This document shows, piece after piece, positions 45,457 through 55,528 of a DNA stretch of 64,000 bases. The translations under genes were made by a program, and so were the position numbers. How positions within the stretch are numbered: the first letter of the stretch is position 1; each line of letters opens with the position of its first letter. Under the pieces are notes generated by a model. That model made no database searches. It was not told where the DNA came from and saw only the letters and a list, made by a program, of their open reading frames with translations. Origin of the DNA: Burkholderiales bacterium (GTDB taxonomy: Bacteria > Pseudomonadota > Gammaproteobacteria > Burkholderiales > Casimicrobiaceae); contig JAEUPL010000009.1 in NCBI GenBank assembly GCA_016790165.1, forward strand, positions 47,350-111,349, in the 5' to 3' direction.

Positions 45457-48400
45457 ATGGATAGCCACATGAACATGAACTCAAATCCTTTGCATGGACT
45501 TCGCAGACGCGCGCATTGCGTGCTTCTGGTCGCGTCTGCTTCGGTGGGTTTGTGCGTTGCGCACGCGGCCTCGCCGCAACCGCCAGCACTCTCGGAATTC
45601 CCCCTGGTCTGGTCCGATCAGGTCATTCCGAACTTCCTGATCACGCTGGACGATTCACGCAGCATGACGTGGGGCTTTTTGCCTGACACCATATATGCAG
45701 ATGTACGCAAGGCCTACTACCCGACCGGCCATCCGAGCGCGGGCCAAGAGGTGCTTGACGGCAACGGCTACGAAACGGCGAACTACACGAGCACGTTACG
45801 CGTGCATTCGAAATCTCACAACGCGCTTGCCTACGATCCCAATGTGTCGTACTTGCCTCCGCGCAAGCCCGATGGCAGCCGCTTTCCCAACGCGTCGTTC
45901 ACTGCCGCCAACATTGATGGCTTTGAACCCTTCATGACGGCAGGCTACAAACGCCTGAACGGGCACCACACGTCCGTCGTCAATCTCTCGACGTCGTATC
46001 AGATGTCGTGGTACTACCCGGCTTACACCACCGGGGGCCGTGCCGGCCAGCCGCGGTTCAACGCATTTGCGAACGCACCCGAGCCGGCGTTTTACGCAAC
46101 GAAGAAAGCGGGTTTCGTCCCGGGCGTAGGAACCTGCGCGTCGATCTCGAACGGCACCGCGTATCAAGCGCTGACCGACGCGCAGAAGACGACGTACGAC
46201 AACATCTGCTTTCAAAAGGTGGTTGTATCGGCCACCAGCGGTCCGGGCAGTAGCGACGAACGGCAGAACTTCGCCAACTGGTACGCATATTCGCGTACGC
46301 GTATCCTCGGCGCGATTTCCGGTTTGGTCTCGGCAGTGTCGAGTACCAGTGCTGACGTGCGAATGACCTGTCAAGCGCTCGAAAACACGGCGGCAGCGGC
46401 CTGCAATACAACGATCCCGCCCATCGAAACCATGGACCCGGTGGGGCGTACCGCACTCGTGCAGAAGCTGATCAACACTCCCGCGCCCGGCGATACCGCA
46501 CTGCGCGAGGCAGCCTACAAAGCCATGCAGTACTTTCAGGGCACTACGGCGACAAGCCCCTGGGCGTTTAACCCGAGTGCGGGTGTCAAGGCGCCAGAGT
46601 ATTCCTGCCGTCAGAGCTACCACATGATTGTTACGGATGGCGAGTGGACGGGGACACAAGCGAGTGCCGCCCCCATCGTCGATGCCGACTCATCAGGGGC
46701 CATTGTGCGGCCGTACCGGGATACCACAAACAGCGCGTCGGAGAAAACATTGGCTGACGTTGCGATGATGGCGTGGTCGACGGATCTGCGACCGGATCTC
46801 CCCAACAATGTCCCCAAACGCATTGCCGCGCCCAATGCTGGTAACCCAACGGCGGAGGACAACGACTATCGCAACGATCCGGCGAAGCACCAGCACTTGA
46901 GCACCTTCACGGTCGGTTTTGGCGTCAACGGGGCGCTGAGTTATCCCGGTGATACCGGAGGACTGATTGCGGGCACCAAGCAGTGGACGCCGGTCTGGAA
47001 AGACCAGTGGAACCCGTCGACTGGGGTGTTTGATCGGGTGTCTAACGGGCCGGGTCGAATTGACGATTTGTGGCACGCCGCGATGAACGGGCGGGGAATG
47101 TACTTCAGCGCACAGAACCCGGCAGCCCTTGCGATGTCGGTACAGAACATCATCGACCTCGTCACAAAGGGTACGGCCACCGGGTCGTCCGCTACAGGCT
47201 CGTCAAGCGTGGCATCGACCGCAGCGAAAGTGTTCATCACCAACTACACGGGGGGTAGCTGGAACGGCGACCTCAAGGCGTACCCGATCAGCGCGACCGG
47301 CGTCGTCGGAACCACGGCGTCGTGGTCTGCTGCGACTGAACTGAACGGGACGGCCCCGGCCTCACGCAAGATCTACACGTGGGAAGGTACGAACCGCTAC
47401 GAATTCAAACACTCCAACATGAGTGCAGCGCTGAAAGCGCAATACGACTTGGCGATTGGCTCGTCCGTCCCCGATGGCTTGGGCGTTGACCGCGTCAACT
47501 TCATTCGCGGCGTTCGAACTGGGGAATTGGCCAACGGCGGCAGTTTCCGCAATCGCACGTCGGTGCTGGGTGACATTGTCAATTCAAGCGCGACTTTCGT
47601 CGGCGCGCCGATCGCGCAGTACGACGAGCGCGTGCATCCGGGATACGCCGCGTACTCGTCATCACGGGCCTCGCGCCGCCAGATGGTCTACGTCGGCGCC
47701 AACGACGGCATGCTGCACGGTTTCGACGCGTCGACCGGGAAGGAAAGATTCGCGTTCATTCCGGAAATCCTGCACTCTAAGACCCGCAATCTTCCCGAGG
47801 TGGCATACGCTCACAAATCGTTCGTCGATGCCACACCAATCGCCGCCGACGTGAACGTGGGCGGGTGGAAGACGCTTTTGTTTGCTCCTTACGGCACCGG
47901 CGCGAAGGGTTTGTTCTCGTTGAACGTGTCGTCACCCAACAGTGTCGACGCGGATAGCATGGCCTGGCACCTTGGCGCAGCGACAAGTTCGCAAATCGGG
48001 TACATCCTCGGTAGCCCCCAACGTCACCCGATCACAGGACAGCCGCGAATTGTTGGCAAGATCGGACCCTCCGGAAATTGGGGCCTCTTCCTGCCCAATG
48101 GCTACAACAGCGACTACGAAGAAAACGGAGTTCGCGGTCCGGGCGACGCGTCTCTGGTGGTCGTTGATCTTGGCACCGCGGGCGATGCGCAGGTCTCAAC
48201 GTGGACGCCGGGCACCAACGTTCACATCATTCCGACCACGGCTGACGGCGCTGGACCGTATAACGGCTTATCGATGCCGACGGGGGTGGACATCAACGGA
48301 GATGGGTACATCGACGTCCTCTACGCAGGTGACCTGAAGGGCAATCTCTGGAAGTTTGAGATGACCAACACGTCAACCGTCGCCATGGCGCCGAAGGCGT

Positions 48401-49179
48401 TGAATACCGTTCAAGGCAAACGCTTGTTCCGGGCGGTCAGCCCCACGGGTGAGCCGCAGCCGATCACCGTCGCTCCCGCCGTCATTCGCAACGGGGATGG
48501 CAAGTACGTCGTTGTCTTCGGCACCGGCCGACTACTCACGACTGCCGACAAAACCGAACCGACGGGCGGTTTCCCGTACCAGTCGCTGTACGGGATTGTC
48601 GACGACGATATTGCGACCGAAATTACCCGCGCCGACTTGTTCGCCCAGAAGTTGCGTAACGTCGCTGGCACGCCCAATCGGAGGTTTATAGACCCGGTTG
48701 CGGGACAGACTGGGACCAAACGGGGTTGGCGGATGGACCTCGACAGCAGTCGCGCCGACGACAAAGGCGAGCGTGTGGTAACCAACCCCATTTTGTTACC
48801 GGGTGGGGTCGTGATCTTCGCCACCTCCGCACCCTCGATTGATGCTTGTTCGCAAACCGGCACCGGGTGGACGATGGCGATGAACGCCCTGACGGGCGGA
48901 GCGCTCAATGTGGCAACGTTCGACTTGAACCGCAACGGCAACGTTGACGACGACTACGTCATGGTGTCAGGCAAGAAAGCCTATGCAGCGGGAATGCAGT
49001 CGGAGGTGGGTGTGTCTCCCGCACCGCTCGTTCTCAGCACAGGCAGCACCATTCAGTTGATTACGGGCGGCGCGTCGCGTGGTTGGAGCGCGGCGCAGAT
49101 CACTCTGCGCAACCAGAAGGTCGACAGCAATGGGCGCCCGTTGTACGGCCGCATCGCCTGGCAAGAGATCGGACGTTGA
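45457..49179 (+). CDS. pilY1: Type IV pilus tip/calcium-binding protein PilY1
   Basis: 1240 aa. A signal peptide of about 38 residues ends near CVAHAA. The N-terminal half has a VWA-like region ([17 protein letters not shown], with a DxSxS metal site). The C-terminal half is the PilY1 beta-propeller ([36 protein letters not shown]). A calcium loop [15 protein letters not shown] is seen near residue 945. PilY1 caps the pilus with minor pilins and controls retraction and adhesion. The start is ATG 45457 or 45469. Longer in-frame sequence upstream lies in the pilX repeat and is not a plausible N-terminus. Confidence 0.94.
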   Translation: MDSHMNMNSNPLHGLRRRAHCVLLVASASVGLCVAHAASPQPPALSEFPLVWSDQVIPNFLITLDDSRSMTWGFLPDTIYADVRKAYYPTGHPSAGQEVLDGNGYETANYTSTLRVHSKSHNALAYDPNVSYLPPRKPDGSRFPNASFTAANIDGFEPFMTAGYKRLNGHHTSVVNLSTSYQMSWYYPAYTTGGRAGQPRFNAFANAPEPAFYATKKAGFVPGVGTCASISNGTAYQALTDAQKTTYDNICFQKVVVSATSGPGSSDERQNFANWYAYSRTRILGAISGLVSAVSSTSADVRMTCQALENTAAAACNTTIPPIETMDPVGRTALVQKLINTPAPGDTALREAAYKAMQYFQGTTATSPWAFNPSAGVKAPEYSCRQSYHMIVTDGEWTGTQASAAPIVDADSSGAIVRPYRDTTNSASEKTLADVAMMAWSTDLRPDLPNNVPKRIAAPNAGNPTAEDNDYRNDPAKHQHLSTFTVGFGVNGALSYPGDTGGLIAGTKQWTPVWKDQWNPSTGVFDRVSNGPGRIDDLWHAAMNGRGMYFSAQNPAALAMSVQNIIDLVTKGTATGSSATGSSSVASTAAKVFITNYTGGSWNGDLKAYPISATGVVGTTASWSAATELNGTAPASRKIYTWEGTNRYEFKHSNMSAALKAQYDLAIGSSVPDGLGVDRVNFIRGVRTGELANGGSFRNRTSVLGDIVNSSATFVGAPIAQYDERVHPGYAAYSSSRASRRQMVYVGANDGMLHGFDASTGKERFAFIPEILHSKTRNLPEVAYAHKSFVDATPIAADVNVGGWKTLLFAPYGTGAKGLFSLNVSSPNSVDADSMAWHLGAATSSQIGYILGSPQRHPITGQPRIVGKIGPSGNWGLFLPNGYNSDYEENGVRGPGDASLVVVDLGTAGDAQVSTWTPGTNVHIIPTTADGAGPYNGLSMPTGVDINGDGYIDVLYAGDLKGNLWKFEMTNTSTVAMAPKALNTVQGKRLFRAVSPTGEPQPITVAPAVIRNGDGKYVVVFGTGRLLTTADKTEPTGGFPYQSLYGIVDDDIATEITRADLFAQKLRNVAGTPNRRFIDPVAGQTGTKRGWRMDLDSSRADDKGERVVTNPILLPGGVVIFATSAPSIDACSQTGTGWTMAMNALTGGALNVATFDLNRNGNVDDDYVMVSGKKAYAAGMQSEVGVSPAPLVLSTGSTIQLITGGASRGWSAAQITLRNQKVDSNGRPLYGRIAWQEIGR

Positions 49180-49180
49180 T

Positions 49181-49612
49181 ATGCGACACATACGCCGACG
49201 CACGGTTGGCTTCACACTTATTGAGGTGATGATTGTTGTCGCGATCATCGGCATTCTTGCCGCGATCGCGTTGCCGAACTATTCTGAGTACGTTATGCGG
49301 TCTCGCAGGTCGGATGCCCGTGCCGCGTTGCTGGAGGCGGCGTCAATACTCGAACGACAGTACATCGTAGCGAACCGATACAACACCAATGCGACGCCTC
49401 CGATTACGGAGTCTCCGCGTGGTGCGACCGCGGCCACGCGCTCGTACGTCATTTCGTTTACGGCGCTCGGGGTCGACAATTACACACTACAGGCGGCACC
49501 GGATAACGGCCAAACAGGCGATGGTTGCAAGAGTTTCACCCTGACCAACACTGGCGTGCGTGGGTTGACGAATTCACCGACACTATCGGTTGACGATTGC
49601 TGGAACCGTTAG
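49181..49612 (+). CDS. pilE: Type IV pilin-like protein PilE (minor pilin)
   Basis: A 143-aa prepilin: short leader [32 protein letters not shown] with Glu5, then [20 protein letters not shown]. The C-terminal DxxxC pattern has Cys in DGCKSF and DDCWNR, forming the usual disulfide loop. Size and position after pilY1 match PilE of the minor-pilin operons. It starts one base after the pilY1 stop. A long hairpin begins at its stop codon. Confidence 0.93.
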   Translation: MRHIRRRTVGFTLIEVMIVVAIIGILAAIALPNYSEYVMRSRRSDARAALLEAASILERQYIVANRYNTNATPPITESPRGATAATRSYVISFTALGVDNYTLQAAPDNGQTGDGCKSFTLTNTGVRGLTNSPTLSVDDCWNR

Positions 49613-49647
49613 GACGTTTTCGCGCGTACTATAAAGGCGAAACGTCC
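49612..49647. terminator. Hairpin between convergent pilE and the 468-aa gene
   Basis: GGACGTTTTCGC (49612-49623) pairs with GCGAAACGTCC (49637-49647) with one bulged T and a 13-base loop. It overlaps the pilE stop codon and the last codons and stop of the opposing gene. No T run follows on either strand, so it may be a weak bidirectional terminator or a 3' stabiliser. Confidence 0.45.
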
Positions 49648-51035
49648 AGCACTGGCCGACACTGCCAGTCATCGCCGATCGCGGAAATTGGCCCGATAAC
49701 CCACTGCTCATCGTTGACGTAAATCTGCGTCACGCCGCCGTCGGGGTTGCCTTCGCGCGACTGTAGCAGGTGCGTTGACTCAGACGTTTGGTAGGCAATG
49801 ATCGGCTCATGGGACGCGTCATCTGATCCCGTGCGACCGATGAGCGGCCGCGCGTACTTGCACAGAATTTCGCAACCGGTCAGCACGGCAGCGCCCCCAT
49901 CAAGTAGCCAACGCGCCGCGACTACCGCCCATGGTTCGGAGTCACCACCGCGAATTGCGATCAGTGATTCAACTCGGAGCAGGGACTCGGTCAACCGATG
50001 TCGGAGAAGCACGCCGTCGTCGCTGTGATTTTCAATTTCGGCCGTCCGCGCGACAAAGGTGCCCTTTCGTTGATCCGTGATGGGCGACGACTGCGCGAGG
50101 AGGGCGCTCCAGACGTCGACAAATCCGACGACGGTCTGTACTTGCTCGTGACGCTCCGTGCGTACAACTGATCGGTTGTTGCTGTAGCCAAACTTTCGCA
50201 TCGCCCGGCGTACGAAGTCCTGTGTTTCTGCCGTGGTCAAGCCCACTTGGCGCGCGGACTGGAGGAGGGAATCGTAGGCATCATGTACGCCGCGCTGGCC
50301 TGTCGGATTGGCCAGTTCGCGTATGGCAAAGGCGGCTTCCTGGGCGTTTACGTACAGCGGCGCTTCCGGCGCCCACTTTGTGGTGATGCGCGCAAACGGT
50401 AGCGGCGCGGCGTCGCTCAGCAGATCGCCAGCGGCCAACCCTGATCCAGCGTGCGTTGGTGATATGGTGGTGAAGCTGCATTCTTTTGAGAGGATGCCGA
50501 CGAGTCTGACTGCGACGGGGAGTCTGCCCGGGGTCAGCGACATGGGGTTGAGCCAAGCCATCAGCCAGAGCTGCATGATCTTGTTGAGGAGTGACGGCTT
50601 GGCGGCGAGATCGGTAAACGATTCGGAGTAGACGCGGGCGGTCAACGCGTATACCGATCGCCAAAATCCTGCAGGGGGTGTCCTGTACGCTAGGTTGCAT
50701 CCGGCATAGATGCGAGCCAGCATACGTAGTGCCGCATCGATGGCGGCGCTTGTTGATAGGGAAGTTTTGAACAGTGCAAGCTGTGGCGTGGCCAATCCGA
50801 TTCCGGCGCGCTTCCACGCGAGCTGTGCTACAGCGAGGTAACGGTCGGCGGCGTGTTGCGCCGGGATGTCCATTGGGTGCGACGCGTTCCAGAAACAGCT
50901 TTCGAGTTTGGGCCAGTTGTCATTGGCGAGAAAGTGGGATACGGCTGCCCAGTCACCTGGGTGGAGTTCGCCCGCCGCCAGCTCCAGTCTGGCTGACAAT
51001 TGTGTGACGCGATCAGTACTTACATTATTTAACAT
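49629..51035 (-). CDS. Unknown 468-aa protein downstream of radA
   Basis: No family recognised. The N-terminal two thirds are helical (for example RYLAVAQLAWKRAGIGLATPQLALF). A middle segment VHDAYDSLLQSARQVGLTTAETQDFVRRAMRKFGY looks like a helical bundle. The C-terminal 120 residues are strand-rich, ending GGVTQIYVNDEQWVIGPISAIGDDWQCRPVLDVSPL. No signal peptide or membrane span is seen. It follows radA by 39 AT-rich bases on the same strand and is probably the last gene of that transcription unit. No strong ribosome site precedes the ATG. Function not assigned. Confidence 0.75.
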   Translation of the reverse strand: MLNNVSTDRVTQLSARLELAAGELHPGDWAAVSHFLANDNWPKLESCFWNASHPMDIPAQHAADRYLAVAQLAWKRAGIGLATPQLALFKTSLSTSAAIDAALRMLARIYAGCNLAYRTPPAGFWRSVYALTARVYSESFTDLAAKPSLLNKIMQLWLMAWLNPMSLTPGRLPVAVRLVGILSKECSFTTISPTHAGSGLAAGDLLSDAAPLPFARITTKWAPEAPLYVNAQEAAFAIRELANPTGQRGVHDAYDSLLQSARQVGLTTAETQDFVRRAMRKFGYSNNRSVVRTERHEQVQTVVGFVDVWSALLAQSSPITDQRKGTFVARTAEIENHSDDGVLLRHRLTESLLRVESLIAIRGGDSEPWAVVAARWLLDGGAAVLTGCEILCKYARPLIGRTGSDDASHEPIIAYQTSESTHLLQSREGNPDGGVTQIYVNDEQWVIGPISAIGDDWQCRPVLDVSPL

Positions 51036-51074
51036 AATATAAATTCCCGATCCAATTGAATCTGCGTCGCATGG

Positions 51075-52451
51075 CTATTGCGTCGGGTGTAACTGTTCAG
51101 CTAACGCCGACACGTGCGATATCGACACGAGCATGTCGTCGTCCGCGCGAGCCCGCGCAGCGCGATTTACGGACGGACCTACGACGCGGGAAAAACCAAG
51201 CTTTTGCGCTTCGCCAACCCGCAAAGCGCTGCCCACAACTGGACGAATTTCCCCTCCCAAACCCACCTCGCCAAACGCAACCACATTATTTGGAACCAGC
51301 GTACCACTAAGCGACGACCAGATGGCCGACACAATCGCCAAATCTGCCGCCGGCTCGGAAATTCGGATTCCTCCGACGACATTCACAAACACGTCAAATC
51401 CACCGAGTTGACATCCCATGTGACGGTTCATCACCGCCAGCAACATTGCGAGTCGTTGGCCGTCGAAGCCGGTGCAGACGCGTCGCGGGTTGCCACCCGT
51501 CCGATCCACCAGCGCCTGAACCTGGACCAACAAAGGACGAGATCCTTCGATGGCTGCGAAAACTATATTGCCGCTGGCGGGCTCTGACTGGCGCGCCAGA
51601 AACAAGGCGGACGGGTTAGTGACGCCGCGCAGCCCGTCCTCCAGCATCGCGAACACACCAATCTCGTTGGCCGCACCGAAGCGATTTTTTAACGCGCGAA
51701 TGATTCGCAGGTTTGATCCGGGTTCGCCCTCGAAATAGATGACGGTATCGACCAGATGCTCGAGTACGCGTGGGCCGGCGATAGCGCCTTCCTTGGTGAC
51801 ATGCCCGACCAGCAGCGTTGCCGTGCCAGTTTGCTTCGCAGCGCGCGTCAGTTCCGCCGCGCACTCACGCACCTGCACTACCGAACCGGGGGCTGACGTA
51901 AACGCCTCGCTGTACAGCGTCTGAATCGAGTCAATCACCACGAGTTGGGGCCGCAGAGCCGTGATGGTGCCCATGATCCGCTCCAGGCAGGTCTCTGCCA
52001 GCATCGTAATCTGACCCAGCTCAAGGCCGAGTCGTGCGGCACGCGCAGCAACCTGCGCCGCAGACTCCTCACCTGAAACGTACAGTGTCGTCAGCGTTCC
52101 GGCCACTGACGCAACGGTTTGCAACGTGAGCGTAGATTTGCCGATGCCGGGGTCGCCGCCGATGAGTGTCACGCCTCCCCGTACCAAACCACCGCCAAGC
52201 GCACGATCAAATTCCGGCAGTCCGGTTGGCCATCGGATGACTGATTGTTGCTGGACGTCAGAGAGTCTGACGGTCGTGCCCACGACGGCTGCGCCATTCA
52301 GCGGCGCACGAACCGCGGCCCTCAACGGACTCGCAATGACCTGGCTCTCATCAAGCGTGTTCCAGGCGCCGCATCCCGCGCATTGGCCCTGCCACTTCGG
52401 GGCAGTGGTGCCGCAGTCGCGGCAGACATATTCGACGCGTTGCTTGGCGAT
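51075..52451 (-). CDS. radA: DNA repair protein RadA, apparent ATC start codon
   Basis: 458 aa when read from ATC 52451. From there the sequence is (M)AKQRVEYVCRDCG followed by CAGC, the normal RadA N-terminus with its zinc finger (Cys10, 13, 24, 27). Next come Walker A GGDPGIGKSTL, the KNRFG motif (ALKNRFGAANEIGVF) and the Lon-like C-terminal domain. RadA drives branch migration in recombination. There is an in-frame TGA at 52469-52467. No ATG, GTG, TTG or CTG occurs in frame until TTG 52325, which would delete the zinc finger. AGGT lies six bases before the ATC. See finding. Confidence 0.9.
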   Translation of the reverse strand: MAKQRVEYVCRDCGTTAPKWQGQCAGCGAWNTLDESQVIASPLRAAVRAPLNGAAVVGTTVRLSDVQQQSVIRWPTGLPEFDRALGGGLVRGGVTLIGGDPGIGKSTLTLQTVASVAGTLTTLYVSGEESAAQVAARAARLGLELGQITMLAETCLERIMGTITALRPQLVVIDSIQTLYSEAFTSAPGSVVQVRECAAELTRAAKQTGTATLLVGHVTKEGAIAGPRVLEHLVDTVIYFEGEPGSNLRIIRALKNRFGAANEIGVFAMLEDGLRGVTNPSALFLARQSEPASGNIVFAAIEGSRPLLVQVQALVDRTGGNPRRVCTGFDGQRLAMLLAVMNRHMGCQLGGFDVFVNVVGGIRISEPAADLAIVSAIWSSLSGTLVPNNVVAFGEVGLGGEIRPVVGSALRVGEAQKLGFSRVVGPSVNRAARARADDDMLVSISHVSALAEQLHPTQ

Positions 52452-52509
52452 GATTTTACCTATGAATCAATTGGTTGTAACTGTTTTTTAATGTTGTATG
52501 TGCGCTATC

Positions 52510-53847
52510 TCACGCGTGCACCCGCCCGAACGCGTGGTAACGCAAACCGGCTGCACGAGCGGCCGTCGGCGACAATACACTGCGGCCGTCAAACACGAGG
52601 GAACCGCGCATGGCCTGCTTTACGATGCCTGCGGGGATGGACAAAAACTCTTGCCATTCCGTTGCGATGATCAGGGCGTCTGCGCCCTGCACGGCTTCCG
52701 CCGCCGTCGCGGCTAGTGCGAACTTCGGAAAACGGCCAAGTTCCGCCGCGCCGGTTTCGGATGCTTGCGGGTCGTACGCACGGACCGTCGCTCCCGCGTG
52801 CAGCAGGCGCTCGGCCATCACCAATGCGGGTGCTTCGCGCACATCATCAGTGTTTGGTTTGAATGCGAGGCCCCAGATTGCGACGACACATTCGGCGGGT
52901 GCCCTGCCCTCGGCCTGCCAAATCTGCAACAGGCGACGCGCCATTTCGCCGCGTTGGGCATCATTAATTTCGTCAGCTGCCGCAGCAATCCTCATCACGG
53001 ATCCCGCCGCTTCGCCCTGCTTGACCAGCGAAGACACGTCTTTCGGGAAGCATGATCCGCCGTAGCCACAGCCCGAGTTGAGAAACTTGGCACCAACCCG
53101 ATCATCCAGCTGCATGGCCTCACGCACCGAATCAATGCACGCACCCGTAGCATCGGCCAAATTGGCCAACTCATTCATAAAGGAAATTCGCACCGCGAGC
53201 ATGGCGTTTGCTGCGTATTTGGACAGTTCGGCCGATTCGACCGACATCACCAGCGTTTGCGCCTCACTCAATTTGAGGGGGGCGTACACGTCGCGCAGTT
53301 GGGCCTCGGAACGTGCGTCGGACACCCCAAACACGGTACGCTGCGGCTTGAGAAAGTCATTAAGCGCGTTGCCTTCCGCCAGGAATTCCGGGTTCGATGC
53401 CACCCTAAATGCAGCCGGCCGCCCCGAGGCTCGCGCTGCGTGAACCAGTCGTTGAGCCAATTTCTTGCCCGTCCCGACCGGAACGGTTGATTTGGTCACG
53501 ATCAAACTCTCTGCTGGGGCGCGCTCGCCGATGGTATCGGCTGCGGCAAGCAGATACGACAGATCACTTGAACCGTCAGCGAGCGGCGGCGTGCCGACAG
53601 CCAAAAATTGCACCTCACCGTGCGCGGCCGCGACGGCGGGATCGTGCGTAAAGCGAAGTCGTCCTGCAGCCAGTTCCTCACTCAGCAACGCATCCATGCC
53701 CGGTTCATAGAACGGGGTTTTGCCCTGCGCCAGCGCCGTGAGTCGAGCCGTACTCAACTCTGCGCAGACGACATCGTGGCCCAAGTGTGCGAGGCAACTG
53801 GCTTGCACCAGTCCGACATACCCGGCGCCGTACACAGAAATTTTCAT
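52510..53847 (-). CDS. ugd: UDP-glucose 6-dehydrogenase
   Basis: 445 aa. N-terminal Rossmann motif KISVYGAGYVGLVQASCLAHLGHDV. The catalytic cysteine is in FLNSGCGYGGSCFPKD near residue 260. The C-terminal UDP-binding domain has WGLAFKPNTDDVREAPAL. It oxidises UDP-glucose to UDP-glucuronate for surface polysaccharide. It sits between lapB and radA on the same strand. 80 bases separate it from lapB and 58 AT-rich bases from the radA start. Confidence 0.96.
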   Translation of the reverse strand: MKISVYGAGYVGLVQASCLAHLGHDVVCAELSTARLTALAQGKTPFYEPGMDALLSEELAAGRLRFTHDPAVAAAHGEVQFLAVGTPPLADGSSDLSYLLAAADTIGERAPAESLIVTKSTVPVGTGKKLAQRLVHAARASGRPAAFRVASNPEFLAEGNALNDFLKPQRTVFGVSDARSEAQLRDVYAPLKLSEAQTLVMSVESAELSKYAANAMLAVRISFMNELANLADATGACIDSVREAMQLDDRVGAKFLNSGCGYGGSCFPKDVSSLVKQGEAAGSVMRIAAAADEINDAQRGEMARRLLQIWQAEGRAPAECVVAIWGLAFKPNTDDVREAPALVMAERLLHAGATVRAYDPQASETGAAELGRFPKFALAATAAEAVQGADALIIATEWQEFLSIPAGIVKQAMRGSLVFDGRSVLSPTAARAAGLRYHAFGRVHA

Positions 53848-53927
53848 TGCAGTTCTCTTAACCGATCAGGGGGCACGGTACGACGAGTGCGGCCATTGGA
53901 CGCCGTGGTAGCCAATCTCAATCGCCT

Positions 53928-55088
53928 CTACTGACCTAGCGGCGTTGCGCGGAAACTTTCCCATTCGTTGCAGCCAGGGCATTTCCAGTAGTATCGCGGT
54001 GCTCGGAAACCGCAGCGGCCACAATGAAATCCGGGCGTCTTATCGGTCGCGCGATGCAGTAGCTGCGCAACCTCTGCCAGCGTCTGAGCAGCGGCGGGCT
54101 CGAGACGCGCACTCTCCAGTTCGAGCAAGCGCGTCGCCTCGCGCGCTGACGGCTGCACCGACAACTCACGTCTGAGTCGGGCCACCGCGCGTTCACGCCC
54201 TTCGATCTTGAGCGATGCGTCAATCAACCGGGATAGCCCAAGTGCAGTGGGGGCCTCGTGCTGTGCAGCGGCGAGTTGCTCTACCGCGCCGGCGGCGTTG
54301 CCGTCGCGTTCGTACAGCGTCAAGATGTCAGCTGCGATCAGCACGGTCAGCTCGGGCCGCGTGCGGCGGACTTCCGCCAATGCCGAATCGGCAGCCGGTT
54401 TGTCCCCATCTTTCGCCGCTGCGGCAAATGCAATCAGCGGTGCGCGTGCGACATTGCGATTGTTCTCAATTGCCGCATCGAGATGGCGTTGCATGGTTGC
54501 GCGATCACCAGCCGCAAGCGCCAGTTCCGCCAGTTCGCAGTGATACTGCGCAATGTAGCGTCCTTGCGGTTCACCGCTGAGGCGTTGAATACGCTCGCGC
54601 GCCGCGATGGCCCGGTCCCAGGCCTTCTCCTGCTCGAGCACGGATGCGAGTCGGGTCACCGCCTCGGCTTCGTACGCGCTGCCCGTCAATTGTTCGTATA
54701 CGGCCTCGGCGCGGTCAAATAAGCCGGCGGCGTGAAAATCCTGTGCCAGCTCAAAGAGCGCCAGCTCCCGCTTTTCCTTGGCCAGATCGTGCCGGTCTAC
54801 CAGCCCCTGATGAATGCCCGTTGCCTCGCCAAGCCGACCCTGGCGCCGGAACAGACTGCCGAGCGCGAGTTGCAGATCAAGCGCATGCGGATCACGACGT
54901 GACACGTCGACAAAACTTTCGACCGCCCGGTCATGTTGCTCGCGCAGCAAAAAATTGAGGCCGCGAAAGTAAGCCGACGGCAGCGCTCGCGCGTCGCGAA
55001 GCACATAGCGAATGTCCACCCGCGCCGCGAACCACCCGAGCGCAAAGCAGCCCAGCGGAATCAATAGCCACCAAGCTTCAAATTCCAA
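53928..55088 (-). CDS. lapB: LPS assembly regulator LapB (YciM), TTG start
   Basis: 386 aa. One N-terminal membrane span (WWLLIPLGCFALGWFAARVDIRY), then TPR repeats (SYFRGLNFLLREQHDRAVESFVDVSRRDP-type units), and a C-terminal rubredoxin-like zinc module CGRCGF...CPGCNEWESF. LapB tunes LpxC proteolysis and LPS output at the inner membrane. The start is TTG 55088 with AGGT five bases upstream; no ATG lies nearby in frame. It follows ihfB, the usual order. Confidence 0.93.
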   Translation of the reverse strand: MEFEAWWLLIPLGCFALGWFAARVDIRYVLRDARALPSAYFRGLNFLLREQHDRAVESFVDVSRRDPHALDLQLALGSLFRRQGRLGEATGIHQGLVDRHDLAKEKRELALFELAQDFHAAGLFDRAEAVYEQLTGSAYEAEAVTRLASVLEQEKAWDRAIAARERIQRLSGEPQGRYIAQYHCELAELALAAGDRATMQRHLDAAIENNRNVARAPLIAFAAAAKDGDKPAADSALAEVRRTRPELTVLIAADILTLYERDGNAAGAVEQLAAAQHEAPTALGLSRLIDASLKIEGRERAVARLRRELSVQPSAREATRLLELESARLEPAAAQTLAEVAQLLHRATDKTPGFHCGRCGFRAPRYYWKCPGCNEWESFRATPLGQ

Positions 55089-55147
55089 TGGCGACCTCGT
55101 ACCGGAACAGATGGTCGCAGGCGATTACGGCCTGCGAGGCGGGAGAG

Positions 55148-55462
55148 TCAGGCATCGAGACGCACGGCATCCTGAGCAGCCGTCATCAGGTCAACGCGTT
55201 CGCGCAGTTCCTTGCCGGCCTTGAAGTGCGGCACGTGCTTGGCGGGGACAACAACCTGATCGCCCGACTTGGGATTGCGCCCCACACGGGGCGGTCGGTA
55301 CGACAGCGCAAAGCTGCCGAAACCGCGAACCTCAACCCGCGAGCCCTCTGCGAGGGCGTCGCCAATGGCATCGAGAATCAATCGAACGGCCAATTCCGTG
55401 TCCCGGGACATCAGGTGAGGGAACCGCCCCGCGAGTCGCGCAACCAGGCTCGAACGCGTCAT
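55148..55462 (-). CDS. ihfB: Integration host factor beta subunit
   Basis: A 104-aa HU/IHF-family DNA-bending protein. It has [30 protein letters not shown], then [44 protein letters not shown], with the PRxGRNPKSG DNA-contact arm. The position after rpsA identifies it as IHF-beta rather than HU. ATG 55462 is preferred over the upstream in-frame 55495 because GAGGGGG lies five bases before it. Confidence 0.95.
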   Translation of the reverse strand: MTRSSLVARLAGRFPHLMSRDTELAVRLILDAIGDALAEGSRVEVRGFGSFALSYRPPRVGRNPKSGDQVVVPAKHVPHFKAGKELRERVDLMTAAQDAVRLDA

Positions 55463-55528
55463 GCTGCCCCCTCTTCTCCCAATGCCGGCGGTCAAAAGAA
55501 TCGCTGTTGATTCGTTCTCACCAACGGC

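Noticed and set aside
44924-45589. Reverse-strand frame encoding a long polyglycine protein
   Set aside because: It is the complement of the CCR repeat in pilX. It has no ribosome site and no recognisable sequence outside the repeat.
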